NCBI GenBank assembly: GCA_016180645.1
Contig: JACPAV010000021.1
Coordinates: forward strand, 1-64,000
Length of the DNA stretch: 64,000 nucleotides
Origin: Nitrospirota bacterium
GTDB taxonomy: Bacteria; JACPQY01
Direction of reading: 5' to 3'
The position numbers and the translations under genes are program-made. The notes beneath the pieces are model-generated. The model was not told the DNA's origin. It did not search any database and was given only the letters and a program-made list of their open reading frames with translations. The number at the start of each line of letters is the position of its first letter. The stretch's first letter is position 1. Shown one piece after another: positions 51,039-59,377 of this stretch.

Positions 51039-52202
51039 ATGGTGACCCGCGCCGCGATTGTGGCCACCGGCCAGACGGACCACGCGAAGGCAAGGGATGA
51101 CGTGAGCCAGCCCGAGCTGATCTACGAGGCCGTCACGCGGGCGCTGACAGACGGGGAGCTTCGGCCTGCCGACATCGAGGCGGTCATTCTCGCCAACATG
51201 GAGATGTTCGAGGGAAGGATGCTGCCGGATCTGTGGTGCGCGGAGGCGGCGACGGCCGCGCTCAAACCGTGCGTCAAGATTGCGACCGGCGGCACATCGG
51301 GAACGTCCGCCGTCATCGCCGGCTTCCACCAGGTCGCCTCGGGTCTTTTTGACACGGTCCTGGTCGTTGGCTGGGAGAAACATTCCGAAGGCCACACGCA
51401 GGCCGGTATGTCCATGACGGACCCCTTGTGGGACCGGTACGTGGCCGGAGGAGCGCTCAACAACTTTGCCCTTTCGATCTCCCAATACATGCGAACGCGC
51501 GGCGTCACGCGGGAGGCGGCTGCGCGGGTGGCCGTGAAGGCCCGACATAACGCAGCGCTCAACCCCCACGCGCATCTCAAGATGCCCGACCTCACGTTCG
51601 AGCAGGTCATGGAATCGAGAGTTCTCGCGGAGCCGGTTCGGCTGCTCGACATGTGTCCACAGTCGGACGGCGCCTGTGCGGTCGTCTTCGCGGCCGAAGG
51701 CCGGGCGGAAACAATCTGTCCGAGACCCGCCTGGGTTCACGCCGTGGCGACCCGGCACGACAAGCCGTATCTCGGCGATCACGGCGACCGCCTTTCCACC
51801 ATGCGCACCCTTCGCGCCGCGGCGCGCGAAGTCTACCAAGAGCTGGATATCCGCGAACCCCTCAAGGAATTCGACGTTGCCGAAATCTACGAACCGGTCA
51901 CTTATGCCGAACTCGCGTGGTACGAGGCCCTGGGTTTCTGCCGTGAGGGTGAGGCGTCCCGCCTGATCGAAGACGGCGTGACCGAAATGGGCGGAGAGTT
52001 GCCCGTGAATCCTTCCGGCGGCGTGCTCTCCACGAATCCTGTGGGCGCCTCCGGCGTGATCCGGGCGGCGGAGGCGGCTCTGCAAATCCACGGCAAAGGC
52101 GGCAAGCGCCAAGTTCCCGACGTTCACCTCGCGCTCGTGACGGGCTATGGAGTCTATTCGTGGTCCGATGTCATGGTCCTAGGATCGGATAGGCCCCACT
52201 AA
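51039..52202 (+). CDS. Thiolase-fold protein II, lacking catalytic Cys and His
   Basis: 387 aa from ATG 51039; the longer open frame starts inside thiolase I. Fold markers: ATGQTDHAKARDDVSQPELIYEAV, IATGGTSGTSAVIAGFHQVASGLFDTVLVVGWEK, DGACAVVFAAEG, NPSGGVLSTNPVGASGVIRAAEAALQ. The nucleophile position lies in TGGTSG, without Cys; GHP is TNP; the C-terminal Cys loop is GYGVYSWSD. Thus all three classical thiolase residues are changed. With thiolase I and DUF35 it may carry out retro-aldol or another C-C cleavage, as Ltp2-ChsH2 does in steroid degradation; that comparison is inference. Confidence 0.82.
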   Translation: MVTRAAIVATGQTDHAKARDDVSQPELIYEAVTRALTDGELRPADIEAVILANMEMFEGRMLPDLWCAEAATAALKPCVKIATGGTSGTSAVIAGFHQVASGLFDTVLVVGWEKHSEGHTQAGMSMTDPLWDRYVAGGALNNFALSISQYMRTRGVTREAAARVAVKARHNAALNPHAHLKMPDLTFEQVMESRVLAEPVRLLDMCPQSDGACAVVFAAEGRAETICPRPAWVHAVATRHDKPYLGDHGDRLSTMRTLRAAAREVYQELDIREPLKEFDVAEIYEPVTYAELAWYEALGFCREGEASRLIEDGVTEMGGELPVNPSGGVLSTNPVGASGVIRAAEAALQIHGKGGKRQVPDVHLALVTGYGVYSWSDVMVLGSDRPH

Positions 52203-52206
52203 GCCT

Positions 52207-53091
52207 ATGAGGATTCAGCACACGATGGACCTGGCTTGGGAGATCGCGCCCGGGGAAATCTTCGCCGCCTTTCACGCTTACCTAGCCGAAGGCAAGATCG
52301 CGGCGACCCGATGTCCATCCTGCAACCAGGTTTACCTCCCGCCGCGCGCCGTTTGCGGGGATTGCTACCTCCCGCTTCGGGATTGGGTGGAAGTGGGCGG
52401 CTCCGGGATCGTCGAGGCCCTGACGATTTCGCACCATCCGATTCTGGACACGGTGACCGGGAAAATGAGGGCCACGCCGTATGTCAGCCTTCTTGTCAAG
52501 CTGGACGGAGCATCAACATCCGTGAACCACTACCTGGACGCCGATTCCCGCGCCGCCGTCATCGGTGCGCGCGTGGACGCGGTCTGGCGGGAACCCCGGC
52601 GGACAATGGCGGATCTCATCGGCTTCGGGATAGCACGTGGAGTTGCCGTAGAAGTGTTTCCGCGTCCGCTTCCTCCAAGGAGCGTCGCGCCTCCTCCCCG
52701 TGCGCCGGTCAGGCTCGACATCCCTTTCTCCTACGCGGCCGGAAGGGGCGCCTCGTGGTTCTTTGAAGGTTTCAAGCGTGGGGAGATCCTCGGAAGCCGG
52801 TGCCCATCTTGCGATCGGATACGCGTGCCGTCCCGCTCCTTTTGCCCGGCCTGTTTTTACACGTTGGGAGAGTCGGATCTGCGGCCGGTCGGCCCCCACG
52901 GAACCATTGTGGCGACAGCCGGCCCTCCCTCGCAGAGGCTCGGCCTCATCCGAATGGATGGAGCGGACAACGACTTGCTCCACAAGGTGGAGGCCGCACG
53001 GGGCGACCGCGTGAAGGCGCGCTTCCTTCCCGCGGACCGGTGCCGAGGAGATATCCGGGACATCGAATGCTTCGAACGGACGGGGCCATGA
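52207..53091 (+). CDS. Tandem DUF35 (zinc ribbon + OB-fold) protein
   Basis: 294 aa with two copies of the DUF35 module. Copy 1 (about 15-150): AFHAYLAEGKIAATRCPSCNQVYLPPRAVCGDCY. Copy 2 (about 180-290): FEGFKRGEILGSRCPSCDRIRVPSRSFCPACFY. Both hold C-x2-C...C-x2-C zinc ribbons followed by an OB-fold. In the family a single module pairs with one thiolase-like partner and shapes its CoA site. Here two modules match two thiolase-like proteins, suggesting a 1:1:1 assembly. Confidence 0.87.
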   Translation: MRIQHTMDLAWEIAPGEIFAAFHAYLAEGKIAATRCPSCNQVYLPPRAVCGDCYLPLRDWVEVGGSGIVEALTISHHPILDTVTGKMRATPYVSLLVKLDGASTSVNHYLDADSRAAVIGARVDAVWREPRRTMADLIGFGIARGVAVEVFPRPLPPRSVAPPPRAPVRLDIPFSYAAGRGASWFFEGFKRGEILGSRCPSCDRIRVPSRSFCPACFYTLGESDLRPVGPHGTIVATAGPPSQRLGLIRMDGADNDLLHKVEAARGDRVKARFLPADRCRGDIRDIECFERTGP

Positions 53092-53885
53092 GCGCGACGG
53101 TGCTCTTCGAGAGAAGGGATCATGCCGCAGTGTTGACTCTGAACCGGCCGGAAGCCATGAATGCCATGAATGTCGAGATGCGGGTTGAGCTGAACCGCCG
53201 TTGGGCCGAGTTTCGCGACGATCCTGAACTGTGGGTGGCTGTTGTTACGGGGGCGGGGGAGAAGGCTTTTTGCGCCGGCGCCGATCTGAAGGAGTTGGGC
53301 GGGTTCTACAAGTCTACGACACCGGCAGAACGCCGTGCGCGGTGGGAGGTGGAACCCGGCATCGGCGGCATCACGCATAATCTGGACATCTGGAAACCGA
53401 TCATCGCGGCGGTCAACGGTCACTGCCTGGCCGGGGGGATCGAGCTGGCCCTCGCCTGCGATATCCGCATCGCGTCTGAAAACGCCACCTTCGGCCTGAC
53501 TGAAGTGCAGTGGGGGATCATTCCCGGCGCCGGCGGCACGCAACGACTGCCGCGGCTCATTCCGTTCGGCCGGGCACTCGAAATGCTCATCACCGCGGAA
53601 AAGATCGACGCGGCCGAAGCCGGGCGGATCGGCCTCGTGAATCGCATCGTCCCGCAGGATGAACTCATGCCGACCGCCCTGGCGATGGCGGAGCGCATCT
53701 GCCGGAACGGGCCGCTCGCGGTGCGCTTGGTGAAGGAAGCCGCTTGCAGGGGCATGGACAGGCCGCTTGCCGAGGGCTTGCGGCTGGAGCAGCTCCTGGC
53801 CGAGTACGCAAGGCAGAGTGAGGATGCCCAGGAGGGGCCGAAGGCGTTTGCGGAGAAGAGGCAGCCTGCGTTCAAGGGAAGGTAA
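53088..53885 (+). CDS. Enoyl-CoA hydratase, crotonase family (1)
   Basis: 265 aa from ATG 53088, overlapping the DUF35 stop (ATGA). Oxyanion-hole motifs FCAGADLKEL and GHCLAGGIELALACD, then TEVQWGIIPGAGGTQRL. Both glutamates needed for hydration in classical crotonases are present (GGIEL and LTEVQ), so a true hydratase is likely, adding water to a 2-enoyl-CoA. It ends in KRQPAFKGR, typical of the family. Confidence 0.9.
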   Translation: MSATVLFERRDHAAVLTLNRPEAMNAMNVEMRVELNRRWAEFRDDPELWVAVVTGAGEKAFCAGADLKELGGFYKSTTPAERRARWEVEPGIGGITHNLDIWKPIIAAVNGHCLAGGIELALACDIRIASENATFGLTEVQWGIIPGAGGTQRLPRLIPFGRALEMLITAEKIDAAEAGRIGLVNRIVPQDELMPTALAMAERICRNGPLAVRLVKEAACRGMDRPLAEGLRLEQLLAEYARQSEDAQEGPKAFAEKRQPAFKGR

Positions 53886-53886
53886 A

Positions 53887-54792
53887 GTGGACGAACGATT
53901 TAGAACTCAGGACCTTCCCGACAAAGTGGTGGTTGTCTGCGCGCTCACGGGGGCACAGCAGGGCAAGGAGGCCAATCCAAACCTGCCCGAGCAGCCGGAT
54001 GAAATTATTGCCCAGGCCCTGGATGCCTGGCGCGCAGGCGCATCGGTTGTCCACATCCACGCGCGGGGCACGAATGGAAAAGCGACGTCAGACCCGGGTA
54101 TCTTCCGTCGCATCGTCGATGGAATCCGCGGGAAATCCGACCTCGTGATTAATTGCACAACCGGCGGAGCCGTGGCGGGGCTGCCGCTGGAGGATCGCAT
54201 CAAGGTGGTGCCGGAACTGAAGCCGGAGATCGCTTCCTTTTCCGTGGGGGGCGGTTCGCTCCTCGGGCGTTATGATTCGAAGGCCGGACGGTGGACTCGG
54301 GATCAGCTGGTCACGCTGTTCCGCTCTTATTCGGAAATGGAGAGGGCCGCACTTCTGTTCCGGGAACACGGGACAAAGCCTGAACTCGAAGTGTACGACA
54401 GCGGTTTCCTCAACAACATCTGGACGCTTCGGGAGGCGGGATGGCTTGAAGAGCCGCTTCTCGTCAACTTCGTGATGGGCATCAGCGGCGAGTGCACGCC
54501 GTGGACGCCGCGCAACCTGATGTTTCTAGCGGACAACCTCCCGCCCGGGTCCCACTGGCTGGTTTCCGCCATCGGAGCGCGGGTGCATTTCAGGAGCGTT
54601 GCGTTCTGCGCGGCCCTCGGAGGACACGTCCGGGTGGGGATGGAAGACAACGTTTACATCGGGAGGGGTGAACCGGCGACGTCCAACGCGCAGATCGTGG
54701 AGAAGGCCGTCCGAATCTGCCGTGAGATCGGCCGCGAGCCGGCAACGCCGGCAGAGGCACGATCCCTCCTCGGCCTGAAAGGCGGCTTCTGA
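53887..54792 (+). CDS. Beta-keto acid cleavage enzyme (BKACE, DUF849)
   Basis: 301 aa from GTG 53887. BKACE markers: VHIHARG (zinc His residues), INCTTGG, ASFSVGGGSLLGR, EVYDSGFLNN, and VGMEDN (zinc Glu). In the family a 3-keto acid reacts with acetyl-CoA to give acetoacetate and a new acyl-CoA. In this operon it could link a free beta-keto acid to the CoA pathway without a ligase. Its stop overlaps the next ATG (TGATG). Confidence 0.9.
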   Translation: MDERFRTQDLPDKVVVVCALTGAQQGKEANPNLPEQPDEIIAQALDAWRAGASVVHIHARGTNGKATSDPGIFRRIVDGIRGKSDLVINCTTGGAVAGLPLEDRIKVVPELKPEIASFSVGGGSLLGRYDSKAGRWTRDQLVTLFRSYSEMERAALLFREHGTKPELEVYDSGFLNNIWTLREAGWLEEPLLVNFVMGISGECTPWTPRNLMFLADNLPPGSHWLVSAIGARVHFRSVAFCAALGGHVRVGMEDNVYIGRGEPATSNAQIVEKAVRICREIGREPATPAEARSLLGLKGGF

Positions 54793-55976
54793 TGGCCGGC
54801 ACCTCGCCCTACTTCAACGAACAGCACGGGCAATTCCGCGCCGTCGTGCGCCGCTTTGTGGAGGAGGAAATGCGTCCCCACTGGCAAGAGTACGAAAAGC
54901 TGGAGACCCAGCCGGATGGACCGTACAGGCAAACGTTTCGGGACGTGTTTGCGCGCGCCGCCAAGCTGGGGCTCTTGGGAATTCGCGTCCCTCCGCCATA
55001 CGGGGGCACGGGACTCGATTTCCGGTACACCACGGTTCTTTGCGAAGAGTTGGTGCGCTCACTTGCGTTCGGCATGTGCGTCTCCATGCTGGCCCATGCG
55101 GAATTCGCCCTTTCGGCCATCGCGGGGGAAGGAACCCAGGCGCAGAAAGAGCGCTATCTGCCGGACGCCGTTCAAGGGAAAACAATATGGGGTCTGGGCA
55201 TTACGGAGCCCGACTTTGGATCCGACGTGGCCGGCATCCGGACGACGGCACGGAGAAAGGGAGACCGCTACATCATCAGCGGCTCCAAGACCTTTATCAC
55301 AAACGGTTCTATCGCGGACTACATCACGCTTGCGGTTCGAACGAGCGGCGCCGGAAAAGGCGGGCTGAGTCTCGTGATCGTCCCCACGAACACGAAAGGA
55401 TTCTCGGTCGGTAAGCGGTTGGAAAAAATCGGCGCGAAATCGTCCGACACCGCCCTCCTTTTCTTCGAGGACTGTGAAGTCCCGGTCGACAACCTCATCG
55501 GCGAAGAAGGGAAAGGTTTCTACTACATCATGGACCATTTCCAGGGGGAGCGCCTCGTCCTGGCATCCTTTGCCAACGGTCTGATGCAGGTTCTGTGGGA
55601 GGAAGCCCTCCGATATGGCGGAGAGAGAAAGGTGTTCGGGCGGCCGGTCCTGGACTTCCAAGTCTGGAAGCACCGGCTGGCCGATGTGCTGACAAAGATC
55701 GAAGCGTCCCGTCAACTCACCTATTGGGCTTGCGACCAACTGGTTCGGACGGGCCGCGCCCAGAAGGAAATCTCTATGGCCAAGCTGTTCGCCACGGAGA
55801 CCGTTAGGGATGTTGCCATGGAGGCGCTGCAAATCCACGGGGGCAACGCCGTCATGGCGGAGTACCCGGTGGGTCGCCTCATGACCGAATGCATGGGGAT
55901 GACAATTGGCGCGGGCACGAGCGAGATCATGCGAGAGATTATCTGGCGCGAGGTGACGCGCGAGGGACGGTTTTGA
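54792..55976 (+). CDS. Acyl-CoA dehydrogenase 1 (isovaleryl/long-chain-type active site)
   Basis: 394 aa. FAD and substrate motifs WGLGITEPDFGSDVAGI, FITNGSIADYITLAVRT, ERKVFGRPVLDFQ, LQIHGGNAVMAEYPVGRLM. The common catalytic Glu (YEGTSE) is Ala here (IGAGTSEI), while helix G carries FQGERLVLA. That is the arrangement of isovaleryl-CoA and long-chain dehydrogenases, whose base is the helix-G Glu. Branched or bulky acyl-CoA is therefore the likelier substrate. Confidence 0.92.
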   Translation: MAGTSPYFNEQHGQFRAVVRRFVEEEMRPHWQEYEKLETQPDGPYRQTFRDVFARAAKLGLLGIRVPPPYGGTGLDFRYTTVLCEELVRSLAFGMCVSMLAHAEFALSAIAGEGTQAQKERYLPDAVQGKTIWGLGITEPDFGSDVAGIRTTARRKGDRYIISGSKTFITNGSIADYITLAVRTSGAGKGGLSLVIVPTNTKGFSVGKRLEKIGAKSSDTALLFFEDCEVPVDNLIGEEGKGFYYIMDHFQGERLVLASFANGLMQVLWEEALRYGGERKVFGRPVLDFQVWKHRLADVLTKIEASRQLTYWACDQLVRTGRAQKEISMAKLFATETVRDVAMEALQIHGGNAVMAEYPVGRLMTECMGMTIGAGTSEIMREIIWREVTREGRF

Positions 55977-56641
55977 CCTCGGGCGCGTTTTTCGACGTGG
56001 ATGGCACCATCGTGCGGGGAAACCTCGCGTTGGCCGGTGCACTGGATTGGGTGAGACGAGGACGGATACGGCCCCTTGATTTCGCGCGCGGCGCCGCATG
56101 GTTCTGGGGCAACTATTTGGCCGGTCGCATGAACTATGGGGATCTTACGCGGGTCGGCTTCTATATCCTGGCAGGCCAGTCGGCCCAGTCGATACAAGAT
56201 GATGCAACGGACATTCTCGACCGGAGAATGCGGAAAAGGATCTACCCGCGAGCGCTTGAATGCATGCAGGAACATCGCAACGCGGGCCGACGGCTGGTGA
56301 TTGCCTCGTCCGCACCGGCTCCCATGGTACGCGCTCTTGCCGCGTGCGTAGGGATTGATGACACCCTGGTCACGGAGCTGGAAACCCTCGACGGGATTCT
56401 GACGGGGCAGGTGGTCGGCGACCTGTGCTACGGGGAGGGTAAGCGAAAGCGGGTCCAGGCTTTCGCCGAGCGTCATGGCCTGTCACTCTCCGACAGTTTC
56501 GCCTATGCGGACGGCTACACCGACATTCCATTCTTATCGTCCGTAGGCCACCCGGTGGCCGTAAATCCCGACCGGAGGCTCAAGCGTGAGGCGGTCAAAC
56601 GAGCGTGGCCTATCGTTCGATATGAGAAGGAGGGAGTATGA
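55973..56641 (+). CDS. HAD-IB family phosphatase-like hydrolase
   Basis: 222 aa from TTG 55973, which overlaps the previous stop (TTGA); no ATG fits. HAD motif I FFDVDGTIVRG, motif II LVIASSAPAPM, motif III Lys region GKRKR, motif IV DGYTDIPFL. The family removes phosphate from small molecules (SerB/CicA type). Its role inside a beta-oxidation operon is unclear; housecleaning of a phosphorylated or CoA-derived intermediate is a guess. Confidence 0.85.
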   Translation: MTSGAFFDVDGTIVRGNLALAGALDWVRRGRIRPLDFARGAAWFWGNYLAGRMNYGDLTRVGFYILAGQSAQSIQDDATDILDRRMRKRIYPRALECMQEHRNAGRRLVIASSAPAPMVRALAACVGIDDTLVTELETLDGILTGQVVGDLCYGEGKRKRVQAFAERHGLSLSDSFAYADGYTDIPFLSSVGHPVAVNPDRRLKREAVKRAWPIVRYEKEGV

Positions 56642-57426
56642 GCAAGACAACGGACGCGGTCCTACTGACGACCGATGGGGCGGTGGCCACGCTGACGCTA
56701 AACCGGCCGGATCGGATGAACTCGATCGATGTGGCCACGCTGGATCTCTTGTGCGAACGCTTGAGAGAGGCCGGGCGGTGCGGTGTCCGTGTGCTCGTCG
56801 TGACGGGGGCGGGAAATCTTTTCTCGGCGGGCGCCGATGGGTCTGAAATGGTGCCCCGCTCCTCCCGAGAGTGGGAGGCCCTCGTCGATCACTACCTCGA
56901 CCCGATCCGGCTCATTTCGGAACTTCCGATTCCCGTCGTGGCGAGAATCAACGGTGATTGCGTCGGCGGGGCCATGGGAATCGCCCTTTCGTGCGATTTC
57001 CGGATCGCGGTCGGCACGGCCCGTTTCGCCGCGCCGTTCGTGAAAATCGGCCTGGCGGGTTGCGACATGAGCTGCGGCTATTTTCTTCCTCGGATCATCG
57101 GATTGGGGCGGGCGACGGACCTGATGATGACGGGGCGCTATGTGGACGCGCCGGAGGCCGAGCGTATCGGCTTGATCCACCGAGCCGTCGAACCGAGGGA
57201 ACTCGATGCCGTGACGGATGAACTCGTCAAGAAACTGGCGTCCGGCCCTCCCATCGCATTGAACTTTACCAAGAAGGCGATCCGGCGTTCCCTCGACCGC
57301 AATATGGCCGCCGAGTTCGACTACGAAATCCTCGCGCAAGTCCAATGCCTCCAGACGGACGACCACCGTGAAGGGGTGCGGGCATTTTTCAAAGAGAAGC
57401 GCGCTCCGAAGTACGTCGGGACATAG
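56638..57426 (+). CDS. Enoyl-CoA hydratase/isomerase, crotonase family (2)
   Basis: 262 aa; the ATG overlaps the HAD stop (ATGA). Oxyanion-hole motifs FSAGADGSEM and GDCVGGAMGIALSCD are present. The two hydratase glutamates are replaced (GGAMG; APFVKIGLAGCDMSCGYFLPR). An Asp in GCDMSCG lies where isomerase-type crotonases carry a catalytic acid, so double-bond shifting or C-C chemistry is more likely than hydration. Confidence 0.88.
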   Translation: MSKTTDAVLLTTDGAVATLTLNRPDRMNSIDVATLDLLCERLREAGRCGVRVLVVTGAGNLFSAGADGSEMVPRSSREWEALVDHYLDPIRLISELPIPVVARINGDCVGGAMGIALSCDFRIAVGTARFAAPFVKIGLAGCDMSCGYFLPRIIGLGRATDLMMTGRYVDAPEAERIGLIHRAVEPRELDAVTDELVKKLASGPPIALNFTKKAIRRSLDRNMAAEFDYEILAQVQCLQTDDHREGVRAFFKEKRAPKYVGT

Positions 57427-57436
57427 GAGCGGGTGC

Positions 57437-58576
57437 GTGGATCTTGACCTGACCGAGGAACAAAGGATTTTCCGCGACCGCTTCCGGGAGTTCGCCCGTG
57501 GCGAGATCGAGGCCATCGCGAAGGAGTGCGATGAGAAGGGCGAGTTTCCGAAGGGACTCTTCCGAAAAATGGGGGCACTCGGCTATCTCGGCATTCCGTT
57601 CCCCCCTGACGTTGGGGGTGCGGGACTGGACCTCGTTACGTTCGCCCTTTCCGCCGAGGAACTGGGTCGCGCATCGGCCGGAATCGCCGTGGGGATCTAC
57701 GTCCACGTGGCCCTGGCGCTGAGCGCGGTCCACACCTTCGGCACGAAGGAGCAGAAAGAGAAATACCTCACGCCCGGTATTTGCGGCGAAAAAGTCGGGG
57801 CCTGGGGGTTTGCGGAGCCTGCCGGCGGGTCCGACCCCTCGTCTTTCAGCACGGTGGCTGAACGGGGTCCGAACGGTTGGCGATTGAACGGATCAAAAGT
57901 GTTTATCTCGAATGGAACCTTCGCCGATTTCGTGGTCGTCACCGCGAAAACAGCCCCGGAAAAGGCGCTTCAGGGAATGAGCCTTCTGATTCTCGAAAAG
58001 GGAACGCCGGGATTTACCGCCCGGCGCATTCCGGTCATGGGCGTACGGGCGACCGAATCGGCTGAGTTGAACTTTCAGGACTGCGTCTTGGGGGCCGATG
58101 CCCTCCTGGGAAAAGAGAACGAAGGCTTCCTGCAAGCGATGAAAACGCTGACGCTGGGCCGGATCATGGCCGCCGCGTTTGCCTGCGGCCTGGCAAGGGC
58201 CGCGCTGGAAGCAAGCCTGAAATTTGCCGGTGAACGGAAGGCGTTCGGACAAACGATCGGAGCGTTTCAAGGCAATCAGTGGACGCTGGCCGATATGGCG
58301 ACGCGTCTCGATGCCTCATGGCTGCTCACGCTTCGGGCCGCGCGGCTGGCCGACGCGGGGCGACCTCACATCAGGGAAGCGTCGATGGCCAAGCTCTACG
58401 CCTCGGAAACGGCCACGTGGATCTGCGAGCGGGCCGTCCAGATCCACGGGGCCTACGGAATGGCGATGGACTTTCCCGTCCAGCGCTACTACCGGGACTG
58501 CAAGCTTCTTGAGATCGGCGAGGGGACCAGTGAGATCCAGCGCAACACGATCGCGCGGCAGTTGGGATTCAAGTAG
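57437..58576 (+). CDS. Acyl-CoA dehydrogenase 2 (classical EGTSE active site)
   Basis: 379 aa from GTG 57437 with a GGAGC ribosome site; an upstream in-frame ATG overlaps the previous gene. Motifs WGFAEPAGGSDPSSFS, FISNGTFADFVVVTA, ERKAFGQTIGAFQ, VQIHGAYGMAMDFPVQRYYRD. The catalytic Glu is in IGEGTSEIQ, the short/medium-chain type. It thus differs in mechanism class from dehydrogenase 1 and should act on another intermediate. Confidence 0.92.
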   Translation: MDLDLTEEQRIFRDRFREFARGEIEAIAKECDEKGEFPKGLFRKMGALGYLGIPFPPDVGGAGLDLVTFALSAEELGRASAGIAVGIYVHVALALSAVHTFGTKEQKEKYLTPGICGEKVGAWGFAEPAGGSDPSSFSTVAERGPNGWRLNGSKVFISNGTFADFVVVTAKTAPEKALQGMSLLILEKGTPGFTARRIPVMGVRATESAELNFQDCVLGADALLGKENEGFLQAMKTLTLGRIMAAAFACGLARAALEASLKFAGERKAFGQTIGAFQGNQWTLADMATRLDASWLLTLRAARLADAGRPHIREASMAKLYASETATWICERAVQIHGAYGMAMDFPVQRYYRDCKLLEIGEGTSEIQRNTIARQLGFK

Positions 58577-58590
58577 GGAGGAGAGGCACC

Positions 58591-59367
58591 ATGGCTTATG
58601 AAAAGATCACGCTCTCCATCGAACCGCCCAAGGCGACGATCGCGATGAACGACCCCGCCGTCATGAACGCGCACAGCACGCCGATGCTGATGGAGATTCA
58701 GGACGCGGTGCGGAAGATCGAGGCGGACGAGCGCGTCATCGTGGGCGTCATCGAGGGCGCGGGCGGCCATTTCTGCGCCGGGATCAACCTCAATGAAACG
58801 CACGACATGACCGCTCTCGAGGGGCGAAAGCTCGCGCGCCTTTTGCACGAGACGTTTTCGCTCGTCCGCACGACGGACAAGCTCTACATCGCCAAGATCC
58901 GAGGGAACTGTCTGGGAGCGGGACTTGAACTGGCCGTATCGTGCGATCTGTTGATCGGCACGGAGACGTCGAAATACGGCTTCCCGCACATGAAGATCGG
59001 GATTCCGTCCATCGTCGAGGCGGGCATCGTGCCGCAGATGATCGGAATCACCCGCGCGCGGGAACTCTACTATCTGGCGAAATCGTGGGACGGAAAGCGG
59101 GCGCACGAGGAGGGCCTCATCAACCGCGTCGTACCGGATCGGGATCTGGACGCCGCCGCGGACGAGTGGGTGGAAACCCTGAGCGGCTACAGTCCGGTGG
59201 CGATGGCCGTTCAGAAGGACATCTGTCACAAGTGGATGACGGCCGACCTCGAGACGGCCATCGATTTTTCCATCAACTCCGTCTGCATCAGTTTCACATC
59301 CGAGGACCAGAAAGAGGGAATGAGGGCGTTTCTTGAAAAAAGGAAGCCGGTTTTCAAAGGACGATGA
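58591..59367 (+). CDS. Enoyl-CoA hydratase/isomerase, crotonase family (3)
   Basis: 258 aa, with GGGAGGAGAG upstream of ATG 58591. Oxyanion-hole motifs FCAGINLNET and GNCLGAGLELAVSCD; the second acidic region is MKIGIPSIVEAGIVPQMIG. One Glu of the hydratase pair is kept (GLEL); the other is displaced to PSIVEAG, as in ring-opening or isomerase subgroups. It ends in KRKPVFKGR. Confidence 0.88.
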   Translation: MAYEKITLSIEPPKATIAMNDPAVMNAHSTPMLMEIQDAVRKIEADERVIVGVIEGAGGHFCAGINLNETHDMTALEGRKLARLLHETFSLVRTTDKLYIAKIRGNCLGAGLELAVSCDLLIGTETSKYGFPHMKIGIPSIVEAGIVPQMIGITRARELYYLAKSWDGKRAHEEGLINRVVPDRDLDAAADEWVETLSGYSPVAMAVQKDICHKWMTADLETAIDFSINSVCISFTSEDQKEGMRAFLEKRKPVFKGR

Positions 59368-59377
59368 GGAGGAGATC

